In this document: positions 28,927-36,466 of the stretch, piece by piece
How positions within the stretch are numbered: position 1 is the stretch's first letter
Layout of the letters: the number at the start of each line of letters is the position of its first letter
Source: Conexibacter arvalis
Lineage (GTDB): Bacteria > Actinomycetota > Thermoleophilia > Solirubrobacterales > Solirubrobacteraceae
Assembly: GCF_014199525.1 (NCBI RefSeq)
Contig: NZ_JACHNU010000003.1
Location: 372,001 to 436,000 of the forward strand
DNA: 64,000 nt
Direction: 5' to 3'
Made by a program: the position numbers and the translations under genes
The notes under the pieces: generated by a model
What the model was told of the DNA's origin: nothing
Databases searched by the model: none
The model's input: only the letters and a program-made list of their open reading frames with translations

Positions 28927-31059
28927 TCACGCATTGGCGCCTCGTCTCGCCGGCGCCTGCTGCTTCAACACGAAGGCGAGCCGTCGCGGCTTCGCGACCT
29001 GCTTGTGGACGACGTCGATGCGGATGCGCAGCGCGCCGCGGCGGACGAGCTGCCGGCGTGCCGCTCTGGAGAGGCGCACCGTCAGCCGAACCGTGCCGGC
29101 GCGCTTGAACGTGCGCGCCGCGGAGCTGCTGCGGACCCACCGTCTGCCGACCTTGAATCTCGTCGTCGCGCGCACACGGCCGCGCGCGTTCGAGCGGACG
29201 GCGAGCGTCACGGCACGACCGCGCACGAGCTTGCGCTGCGCCGCTCTCGACAGTCTCTTGACGGTCATCGACGGATTGGCCGGGAAGGGCGGCGCCAGGT
29301 CGTCCTCGTCACCCGGGCCGGTGAAGCTCTCGGTCGGATCGCCCGGTCGCTCCACGCGCGGGCCGGGGTCGCCCTGGCAGCCGTCGCCCTCGCACGCTTC
29401 GCGCGGATCGCGGGGAGCCGGCAGTCCGCCGCCGATCCGGGCCATGTAGACCTTCACGTGGTCATCGTCGATCCACGGCAGCAGGATCGCGTCGGTCAGC
29501 ACGATCGCGTCGCCCGCGCCGGTCACGCCGCCGAGCTCCGCGCTGACGCCCTCCTCGCCGGGGGTGAGGAGCGAGCGGACGCCGTCGTGCCAGACGTAGA
29601 TGTCGGAGACGCCGTTGCGATCGTCCGGCTCCAGGGCTGAGGTCGTCTGGAAGTAGATCCAGCGCCCGTCATCGGAGATGACGCGGTTGCCGCGGTTGAG
29701 GCCGCCCTCCGGCGGGCCGGGGACCGGCTGGCGTGCCGGCGAGCCGTCGGCGAAGCACGAGATGCAGTCGACGTCGCCGTCGGCGGTCGCGCGGAAGAGC
29801 TGACCGGCATCGCTCCCCACCGCGCCACCGCCGGCGCCGTCGATCTCGACGCGCGTCGGCCAGACGAGCGTCGCGCCGTCGGACGTCAGCTGGGCGGGGA
29901 AGGCGGTCGTGTTCGGGCCGTCGGGCGTGTTGACGAGCGGGAACGGCACGAACGGGAAGGTCGCGGTGTTTCTGACCGTGGAGATCGCTCTCGCGGCGGC
30001 GTCGCCGGTCGCGACCCACAGCGTGTGCAGGTCGTCGTCGCCCTGGGTCGAGAACCACAGCCGCCCGCCGTCGTCGGAGGAGATCGCGTCGCCCAGCGTC
30101 TCGCCGGCGTCGGTCGCCGCGCCGGTCAGGCGGGTGCGCGTCCCGGTCGCGACGTCGTAGCGGTAGACGTCCGCCGCGCCGTTGGCGTCGGCGGGGTCGA
30201 GCGCGAGCGCCGTGCGGAAGAAGACGGCGCTGAGGTCGGTGGCGCTGCCGACGTAGGTCGCGGCGCCGTCGCCGGAGTCCGGCGCCGAGATGTCGGTCGT
30301 CACGCCGTCTCTCCACAGGAAGACGTGGCTCGGCTGGCCGCAGGCGCCGGACTTCGACTGCAGCACGACGGTGCGCGTGTCCTCCGACACGCCCGTCTGC
30401 TCGAAGCCGTGCATGATGCCGTCGCCGACGGTCGCGCCGCAGGCGAGGATGCGCGGAACATCGGTTCCGACCGCGGTGGCAACGCCGTCGTCGGTGCCGT
30501 CGTCCTCCCACACGAAGACGCCGGTCTCACGTCCGGGCAGGCCCGGGTAGACCTCGTCCGGATCCTGCATCGCGACGTAGTCCTTGACGATCAGCCGGCG
30601 GGCGTCCGGCGTCCGGTCGACGTAGCTGAGGCCGGCGCCGATGATCCGCCACGAACCGTCGGGGAGGCCGAGCGCGAGCCGGTCGGTGACCTGAGCGCCC
30701 GGCTTCGACGCGCGCACGACCGCGCGGGACGCGTCGTCGGAGAGGTCCTCGACGTCGGAGGCGACGAACTGCGAGCCGTTCGGCGGCGTCAGCGACTGGT
30801 ACCCGACCTTCCATCCGTCGGGCGTGCGGGTCGACGGGTAGACGCCGTTGACGTCGGAGCCGGAGCTGAAGAGCGGGACGTGGTCGCGAGAACCGCCGAC
30901 GCGGGTTCTGGTCCAGTCGAACCCTCTCGACTCCAGCGGCGAGACCAGCTCCCATCTCAGCTCGGCGGGCGGCTGCCCGGCTGCTGCGGCTGGCAGGCCT
31001 GCGGCGGCGCCGGCGAGGGCGCCGGCGGCGAGCAGCGCGGTGGTGAGCGCGCGCTTCAT
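28927..31059 (-). CDS. Exported beta-propeller-like protein with basic C-terminal domain
   Basis: A 710-residue secreted protein. A clean signal peptide covers residues 1-30 (MKRALTTALLAAGALAGAAAG). The body (about 40-590) repeats strand-rich units of the S-D-D/W-I-Y-F type (SDDGGRLWFSTQGDDDL, SDDGRWIYFQT), like TolB/PD40 propeller blades. An acidic/Pro linker (about 590-625) leads to a basic beta domain of about 100 residues (RAAQRKLVRGRAVTLAVRS), a module seen in Solirubrobacterales exported proteins. No Shine-Dalgarno precedes ATG 31059; a small upstream frame overlaps its start. It forms a two-gene operon with 26205-28907. Confidence 0.78.
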   Translation of the reverse strand: MKRALTTALLAAGALAGAAAGLPAAAAGQPPAELRWELVSPLESRGFDWTRTRVGGSRDHVPLFSSGSDVNGVYPSTRTPDGWKVGYQSLTPPNGSQFVASDVEDLSDDASRAVVRASKPGAQVTDRLALGLPDGSWRIIGAGLSYVDRTPDARRLIVKDYVAMQDPDEVYPGLPGRETGVFVWEDDGTDDGVATAVGTDVPRILACGATVGDGIMHGFEQTGVSEDTRTVVLQSKSGACGQPSHVFLWRDGVTTDISAPDSGDGAATYVGSATDLSAVFFRTALALDPADANGAADVYRYDVATGTRTRLTGAATDAGETLGDAISSDDGGRLWFSTQGDDDLHTLWVATGDAAARAISTVRNTATFPFVPFPLVNTPDGPNTTAFPAQLTSDGATLVWPTRVEIDGAGGGAVGSDAGQLFRATADGDVDCISCFADGSPARQPVPGPPEGGLNRGNRVISDDGRWIYFQTTSALEPDDRNGVSDIYVWHDGVRSLLTPGEEGVSAELGGVTGAGDAIVLTDAILLPWIDDDHVKVYMARIGGGLPAPRDPREACEGDGCQGDPGPRVERPGDPTESFTGPGDEDDLAPPFPANPSMTVKRLSRAAQRKLVRGRAVTLAVRSNARGRVRATTRFKVGRRWVRSSSAARTFKRAGTVRLTVRLSRAARRQLVRRGALRIRIDVVHKQVAKPRRLAFVLKQQAPARRGANA

Positions 31060-31151
31060 GCGCGCGCGGGCCGCGGCCGCCCGGGCATGGGCATGCGGCA
31101 TCGAGGGCCGGGCGCAGGCATTGCGGCGCCCTGGCCGGTGGCCAGCTTCAT
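31056..31151 (-). CDS. Possible 31-codon leader peptide overlapping the next start
   Basis: ATG 31151 follows a good purine-rich site (GAGAGGAAG). The frame encodes 31 residues starting MKLATGQGAAMPAPG and ends in a TGA that overlaps ATG 31059 (ATGA). The large gene has no ribosome site of its own, so this frame may couple its translation. It is Pro/Arg-rich and not protein-like in content. Confidence 0.35.
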   Translation of the reverse strand: MKLATGQGAAMPAPGPRCRMPMPGRPRPARA

Positions 31152-31373
31152 GGGGGATCTTCCTCTCTCCCTGTGACTCGCTTCCACCTTCCGCGCCCGG
31201 CGGCGCGACCTGCCCCGGACACGACGGAAGCCCTGGATGCGACCGCATTAAACACTCGTGTCTACTTGAGCGCAACCGGCATGTCCGCGCGCATGCGGCG
31301 GGACGCCGAATCACCTGGGGTGACGGGCGCTCGAGTCGTCCGGACGCTCACGCCCGCCCGCTAGGGTTGGGCC

Positions 31374-32285
31374 ATGACACAGATTTCAAGAGCCGTGCTG
31401 GTCACCGGCTGCTCGTCGGGCATCGGGCGGGCGACCGCGCTGCGGCTCGCGGCCGGCGGTTGGAGCGTGTGGGCGAGCGCCCGCCGGCTCGACGCGATCG
31501 CCGACCTCGCCGACGCCGGCTGCCGCACGCTCGCGCTCGACGTCACCGACGAGGCGTCGATGGAGGCCGCCGTCGCGCGGGTGCGCGACGAGGCCGGCGC
31601 CGTCGGCGTGCTCGTCAACAACGCCGGCTACAGCCAGAGCGGCGCGGTCGAGACCGTCCCCCTGGAGGCGGCGCGGCGCCAGTTCGAGACGAATCTCTTC
31701 GGGCTGGCGCGGCTGACCCAGCTGGTCGTGCCCGGGATGCGCGCCCAGCGCTGGGGCAAGGTCGTCAACATCGGTTCGATGGGCGGCCGCCTCACCTTCC
31801 CCGGCGGCGGCTGGTACCACGCGACGAAGTACGCGCTGGAAGCGCTCAGCGACGCGCTGCGGTTCGAGCTGCGCGGCTTCGGCGTCGATGTGATCCTCGT
31901 CGAGCCGGGCCTGATCACGACCGGGTTCGCGAGCGCGGCGAACACCGCGCTGGCGGGTGCGGGGTTGGAGGCGACCGGCGCGGCGGACGACCGCGCGGGC
32001 GCGACGGCGGGCGACGGCGCGGGCGCGACCGACGACCCGTACGCCCGCTTCAACGCGACCGTCGGCGCGGTCACGAAGGGCGCCTACGAGGGACCGCTGC
32101 GCGTCTTCGGCGGCGGGCCCGACCGGGTCGCGAAGGCGATCGAGAAGGCGATCGCCCGCGACCGGGCGCCGAGCCGCGTCGTCGTCACGCCCTCCGCCCG
32201 CGCGACGATCTCGCTGCGCAGCGCGCTCCCCGACCGCGCCTGGGACGCGCTGATGCGCCGCCAGTTCCCGACGCCGGGCGCCTGA
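31374..32285 (+). CDS. SDR-family oxidoreductase
   Basis: A 303-residue classical short-chain dehydrogenase: cofactor motif VTGCSSGIGRA (residues 10-20), NNAG (near 83), active-site Ser in NIGSMGG and YHATK (Tyr/Lys) near 152. A low-complexity Ala/Gly/Asp insert at about residues 195-225 is unlike most family members. The C-terminal part resembles SDRs acting on lipids or steroids. It stands alone and is followed by a perfect inverted repeat. Substrate unknown. Confidence 0.9.
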   Translation: MTQISRAVLVTGCSSGIGRATALRLAAGGWSVWASARRLDAIADLADAGCRTLALDVTDEASMEAAVARVRDEAGAVGVLVNNAGYSQSGAVETVPLEAARRQFETNLFGLARLTQLVVPGMRAQRWGKVVNIGSMGGRLTFPGGGWYHATKYALEALSDALRFELRGFGVDVILVEPGLITTGFASAANTALAGAGLEATGAADDRAGATAGDGAGATDDPYARFNATVGAVTKGAYEGPLRVFGGGPDRVAKAIEKAIARDRAPSRVVVTPSARATISLRSALPDRAWDALMRRQFPTPGA

Positions 32286-32296
32286 CGGGCGATCAC

Positions 32297-32333
32297 TGGC
32301 GTTCTGTACAGGACATGCCAGTACAGAACGCCA
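32297..32333. repeat. 13-bp perfect inverted repeat (terminator or operator)
   Basis: TGGCGTTCTGTAC (32297-32309) and GTACAGAACGCCA (32321-32333) flank an 11-nt spacer in the 63-bp gap between convergent genes. The arms are AT-richer than the surroundings and lack a U-tract. A terminator is most likely given the position. Confidence 0.6.
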
Positions 32334-32348
32334 ACGATCGGCGCGCGG

Positions 32349-33143
32349 TCAGGTGAGCGCGTCGATCGCCGCTTCGAGCTGGAGCGCGTCGGAGGCGACC
32401 GCGTCGGCGCCGGCGGCCTCGAACTCGGCGGCGGAGAAGCGGCCGGTCGTGACGGCGATGCAGCGGACGCCGTCGGCGTGGGCGCAGGCGACGTCGCGCG
32501 GCGTGTCGCCGATCACGACGGTGCGGTCGCGGGGATGGGCGGACCGGTCCGCCCCCTCCGACCCGGCGCCCGCCTCGGCGCGTCCGGCACGTGCGACGGC
32601 CCCGCCGGCGCGGGCGCGCGCGACGCCGGGGAGATCGGTTCGGTCCTCGCTGTCGGAGCCGAAGCCGCCCTGGCCGGAGGCGAACCAATGCCCGACGCCG
32701 GCGCTGCGCAGCTTCACGCGCGCGACCGGCTCGTAGTTGCCGGTCACGAGCGCCAGCCGCAGCTCCTCCTCACGGCCCGCCAGCCGCGCCAGCAGCTCCG
32801 GCACGCCGGGGATCACGAAGGCGCTTAGGTCGGGCGGGCAGGTGCGCGCGTACTCGGCGCAGCACGCCTCCCGCACCGCGTCGGCGCGCGCGTCGATCCG
32901 CTCGGCCGAGACGTCGTGGGCGAGCAGGATCAGGCGCGCGATCTCCGGGTCGGTGCGGCCTGACGGGTCGATCCCGAGGTCGCGGGTCGAGCGCACCGCC
33001 GGCAGCCCGTGGACCTCGCGCAGCGCCGAGACGAGCGCGGCGGCATGCGCCTCGGTCGCGCCGGCCAGCAGCGTCCCGTCGATGTCGAACAGCAGCAGGA
33101 GCGGCGCGGCGCCGTCCGTCACGTCGGCCGCCCGGGCGGCCAT
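32349..33143 (-). CDS. HAD-superfamily hydrolase (phosphatase)
   Basis: A 264-residue HAD phosphatase. Motif I LFDIDGTLL (nucleophile Asp and second Asp), motif II LALVTGN and motif IV VVIGDTPRDV are all present, with a helical cap (about 40-110) of the phosphoglycolate-phosphatase type. An Ala/Gly/Arg-rich insert of about 30 residues (GVARARAGGAVARAGRAEAG) lies between motifs II and IV and looks like a loop expansion. Its ATG overlaps the upstream peptidase stop by one base (TGATG). Substrate unknown. Confidence 0.88.
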   Translation of the reverse strand: MAARAADVTDGAAPLLLLFDIDGTLLAGATEAHAAALVSALREVHGLPAVRSTRDLGIDPSGRTDPEIARLILLAHDVSAERIDARADAVREACCAEYARTCPPDLSAFVIPGVPELLARLAGREEELRLALVTGNYEPVARVKLRSAGVGHWFASGQGGFGSDSEDRTDLPGVARARAGGAVARAGRAEAGAGSEGADRSAHPRDRTVVIGDTPRDVACAHADGVRCIAVTTGRFSAAEFEAAGADAVASDALQLEAAIDALT

Positions 33144-34198
33144 CAGCGCTCGAACGAGGTCTCGGCGGTCAGCTTCCGCGTGAAGGCCGCGATCAGCTTC
33201 GCCGTGTTCTCGACGTCGTCGAGCTGGACCATCTCGACGGGCGAATGCATGTAGCGCAGCGGGATCGACACGACCGCGGTCGGGATGCCGCCGCGCGTCA
33301 GGTGGACGACGTCGCCGTCGGTCCCCGTCGCGCGACCGGCCGCCGACAGCGTGTACGGGATCCCCTCCTCCTCGGCCGTCTCGATCAGCAGCTCGGCGAC
33401 GAGCGGGTGGATCATCGAGCCGCGCGTGATCGAGGGCCCCGAGCCGAACGGCTGTCTCGACAGCTCGCCGAGCTGGACGCCGGGCTGGTCGGTCGCGAAG
33501 GTGACGTCGACGACGACGGCGACGTCGGGCTTCAGCGAGAAGACGCTCGTGCGCGAGCCGACGAGGTTGGTCTCCTCCTGCACGGCCGCCACCGCCGCGA
33601 CGTCGCCGGGGGCGCCGCCGGCCTCCGCGACGAGGCGCGCGACCTCGAAGGCGACGTAGGCGCCGAGGCGGTTGTCCATCGCGCGCGAGACGACGCGATC
33701 GTTGGGCAGCTCGACCGGCTCGCCGGCGATCACGGCGACGTCGCCGACGCGCGCCAGCGCGCGGGCCTCCTCGCCGTCTCTGGCGCCGATGTCGATGTGC
33801 AGGTCCTTCAGCTCCGGGACGCTCTTGCGGTCGTCGGGCTTCATCAGGTGGATCGGCTTCTTGCCGATCACGCCCTCGACTTCGCCGCCCTTCGTCGTCA
33901 GCGTCACGCGCTGGCCGACGAGGATGATCGGGTCCCAGCCGCCGACGCCTTCGAAGCGCAGGAAGCCGTCGTCGTCGATGTGGGTGACGATCACGCCGAT
34001 CTCGTCGATGTGGCCGATGACGGCGGTCAGCGGGCCGCCGGCCGTGCCTCTCACGCGCGCGACCGAGGAGCCGACGACGTCGGCGCTGACCTCGGCGAAC
34101 GCCTTCGCGGCGTCGCGCCAGACGGTCGCGACCGGTCTCTCGTACCCGGACGGGCCGGCGGTGGTCAGCAGCGTGCGGAGGAAGTCGGGCGTCGGCAT
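33143..34198 (-). CDS. M42-family metallopeptidase (glutamyl aminopeptidase/endoglucanase M type)
   Basis: A 351-residue M42 aminopeptidase of usual length. Dinuclear-metal ligands are visible: VIGHIDEIG (His and Asp), SRAMDNRLGAY (Asp), AVQEETNLVGSR (catalytic Glu and metal Glu), VVDVTFATD (Asp) and RYMHSPVEMV (His). These cytosolic enzymes form dodecameric TET particles that trim peptides. Start ATG 34198 gives the family N-terminus; the longer open frame upstream is a shadow of the hydrolase gene. It is translationally coupled to the HAD gene. Confidence 0.93.
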   Translation of the reverse strand: MPTPDFLRTLLTTAGPSGYERPVATVWRDAAKAFAEVSADVVGSSVARVRGTAGGPLTAVIGHIDEIGVIVTHIDDDGFLRFEGVGGWDPIILVGQRVTLTTKGGEVEGVIGKKPIHLMKPDDRKSVPELKDLHIDIGARDGEEARALARVGDVAVIAGEPVELPNDRVVSRAMDNRLGAYVAFEVARLVAEAGGAPGDVAAVAAVQEETNLVGSRTSVFSLKPDVAVVVDVTFATDQPGVQLGELSRQPFGSGPSITRGSMIHPLVAELLIETAEEEGIPYTLSAAGRATGTDGDVVHLTRGGIPTAVVSIPLRYMHSPVEMVQLDDVENTAKLIAAFTRKLTAETSFER

Positions 34199-34209
34199 GG
34201 CTCGGAAGC

Positions 34210-36423
34210 CTAGCGACGCCCGCCGAGCGCCCCGGGGCGCGGCGAGCGCGGGCCGGCCGCGGCGGCCCCGGCGACCGTCGGCGGGGCCGCGCCGAGCCGC
34301 GGCGGCGGCAGCTCCCCGGCTGCGCCCGCGACCGCCGCCGATGCGGCTCTCAGCGCCGCGGCGGGCAGCCGTACCGTCCGGCCGCCGAGCCGTCCGCGCA
34401 GCCCGTCCGCGGAGAGCGTCACGCTGCCGCGCGCGGCAGCCGCGCCGCCGACCGTCAGCGTCAGCTGCGGCTCCTCCGGCCGGACCGTCCCGCCGATCGT
34501 CACGCCGGGGACGTACGAGTAACCGCGCAGCCGCAGCCCGCGCCGCGGGTCGAGCGTGGCGCTGCCGGCGCGCAGGCCGCCGAAGGAGGCGACGGCGCCG
34601 CCGCTCTGGAGCGTCCGCGCGACGACCTGGTCGACCGCGTCGCCGTAGGTCAGCAGCACCGCCGCGACCGTCCGGCCGGCGTGGCCCAAGGTCCCGCGCG
34701 GCGGACGCAGGTCGGCGAGCCGGCGCGGCGGCGGCGCGCTCGGCCGCAGCAGCCGTCTGCGCTGGCGGCAGCTCGCGGGGGTGCCGCCGTCGAGGAAGGC
34801 GATCGCGGCGCGCTGGGCGCAGTCGGTCGGGTCGGAGGCGAGCACGCCGTGGCCGGTGTTGGGGACGTGCAGGACGACCGCGCGCGGCAGCTGGCCGGCG
34901 ACCGCCTCGGCGTCGTCGCGCGGGGTGCGCAGGTCGTCGTCGCCGGAGAGCAGCAGCGCCGGGACGTCCGGGAGCGCCCCGGAGGGCTGGGAGATCGGCG
35001 ACTCGGGCCAGCCGCGGCAGAGGTCGGCGGTGCCGAGCGAGCGGATCGTCGCGCGGTCGAACGGGGCGAAGGCGGCGTCGGGGATCGCTGCCGCGGCGGC
35101 GTTGACGGCGGCGCGCCGCTGCTCCGGCGGCGTCCCGGCCGGCCACGGCACGGCACCGTCCTCGCACGTCGTCGCGAGGTAGAGCGCGTCGCTGTCGCGC
35201 CGGCTGCCCTCCTCCCCGCCGCGCTGCCCGAACGCGAGCCGCAGCAGCGGGGCGGCGTCGCCGCGGAGCGCCGCGGTGACGGCCGCCGGCAGCGCGGCGC
35301 GCAGGTACGCGTCGAGGTCGCCCTGCAGCAGCAGCCCGAGAAGGTCGACGCGCGCGATCGTGACCGGGCGGGGGCGGCCGCCCCCGTCGAGCGCGCTGCC
35401 GCGCAGCGGCGCGCGCGCCAGCCGCCGCACGAGCGCGGCGACGTCCGCGGTCGGAGCGCGCGTGAAGGGGCAGCCGCGACCGGCGCACAGCCCGCCGAGC
35501 ACGCGCTTCACCGCGACGAGCGTCGAGCGCAGGAACGGGTCGGCTCCGGTCGGCGGCACGACCGAGTCGAGCAGCAGGCGCTCGACCCGCTCGGGATGGG
35601 CGGCCGCATAGTCGAGCGCGACCTTCGTCCCGTAGGAGGTGCCGTAGAGCACGATCCGCTCGGCGCCGAGCGCCTCCCGCACCGCCTCGACGTCGGCGAC
35701 CGTCGCCGCCGTCGTGTACGCCGTCCGCCGCGGGCCGAGCTGCTGCGCGCAGCGGGCGACCGTCTCCGCGAGCGTCAGCCGCGCGTCGGAGATCGCCGGG
35801 CAGGCGAGCCGCCCCGACAGGCCGGTGCCGCGCTGGTCGAAGGTGACGACGCGACGGCTGCGACCGGCCGCGCCGAGGCCGCTGACGATCTGCTCCAGCA
35901 GCGGCGTCGCCGCCTGGCCGGGGCCGCCGGCGAGCGCGACGACGGTCGCCCCGGGCTCGCCGCTCCTGGGATCGAGCAGGCGGACGCGCAGGTCGATCGA
36001 GCCCGGCAGCGCGCCGCCGCGGTCGAGCGGCACGCGCACCGTCCCGCAGCGGGAGCGGTCCCGGGCCTCGTCGCCGCACGCGTGCAGGGCGAGCGGTTCG
36101 GCGGCGCCGGCCGCGCCGGTCGCGCCGGTCAGCGCGATCGCCGCCGCGACGGCGGCGACGAGCGCCGAGGCGAGCCGGCGCGTGGCGGCGCGCAGGACGC
36201 CGGCGGACCCGCGCCGGGCGGCGCGCACGGCCGCGGACGCGCGCCGCCGGCGCGTGCCGTCACCACCCCGGGCCGTGCGGGCGGCCGCGGACGCGCGCCG
36301 CCGGCGCGTGCCGTCACCACCCGGGGCCGTGCGGGCGACCGCGGAGCTGTGCCGCCGGCGCGTGGCGCGACCGCCGGCGGCCGTGCGGGCGCGAGCGGGG
36401 CGATCTCCTCCGGCCGGGCGCAT
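34210..36423 (-). CDS. Secreted alpha/beta hydrolase (TAP-like), paralog 1
   Basis: An exported serine hydrolase of the tripeptidyl-aminopeptidase/proline-iminopeptidase type. Visible are the oxyanion-type ALAGGPGQAA, nucleophile GTSYGTKVA, and a TAP-like C-terminal part with GDDDLRTPRDDA (Asp) and NTGHGVLASD (His). It carries an additional C-terminal beta-rich domain of about 110 residues (VPGVTIGGTVRP). The first about 65 residues are Arg-rich tandem repeats, followed by a signal-peptide-like segment LASALVAAVAAAIALTG. The true start may therefore be GTG 36228 rather than ATG 36423. It is a tandem duplicate of the next gene. Confidence 0.8.
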   Translation of the reverse strand: MRPAGGDRPARARTAAGGRATRRRHSSAVARTAPGGDGTRRRRASAAARTARGGDGTRRRRASAAVRAARRGSAGVLRAATRRLASALVAAVAAAIALTGATGAAGAAEPLALHACGDEARDRSRCGTVRVPLDRGGALPGSIDLRVRLLDPRSGEPGATVVALAGGPGQAATPLLEQIVSGLGAAGRSRRVVTFDQRGTGLSGRLACPAISDARLTLAETVARCAQQLGPRRTAYTTAATVADVEAVREALGAERIVLYGTSYGTKVALDYAAAHPERVERLLLDSVVPPTGADPFLRSTLVAVKRVLGGLCAGRGCPFTRAPTADVAALVRRLARAPLRGSALDGGGRPRPVTIARVDLLGLLLQGDLDAYLRAALPAAVTAALRGDAAPLLRLAFGQRGGEEGSRRDSDALYLATTCEDGAVPWPAGTPPEQRRAAVNAAAAAIPDAAFAPFDRATIRSLGTADLCRGWPESPISQPSGALPDVPALLLSGDDDLRTPRDDAEAVAGQLPRAVVLHVPNTGHGVLASDPTDCAQRAAIAFLDGGTPASCRQRRRLLRPSAPPPRRLADLRPPRGTLGHAGRTVAAVLLTYGDAVDQVVARTLQSGGAVASFGGLRAGSATLDPRRGLRLRGYSYVPGVTIGGTVRPEEPQLTLTVGGAAAARGSVTLSADGLRGRLGGRTVRLPAAALRAASAAVAGAAGELPPPRLGAAPPTVAGAAAAGPRSPRPGALGGRR
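36231..36338. repeat. Two tandem 54-bp repeats (plus a decayed third)
   Basis: Copies at 36231-36284 and 36285-36338 are almost identical, and a degenerate third lies at about 36339-36391. In the hydrolase frame each encodes 18 residues rich in Arg, Gly and Ala (GGDGTRRRRASA). The unit length is a multiple of three, so expansion keeps the frame. Confidence 0.8.
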
Positions 36424-36466
36424 CGCTCCACTTTGACGCGCCGCGCCCCGCCGTGCGCCGGCCGTG

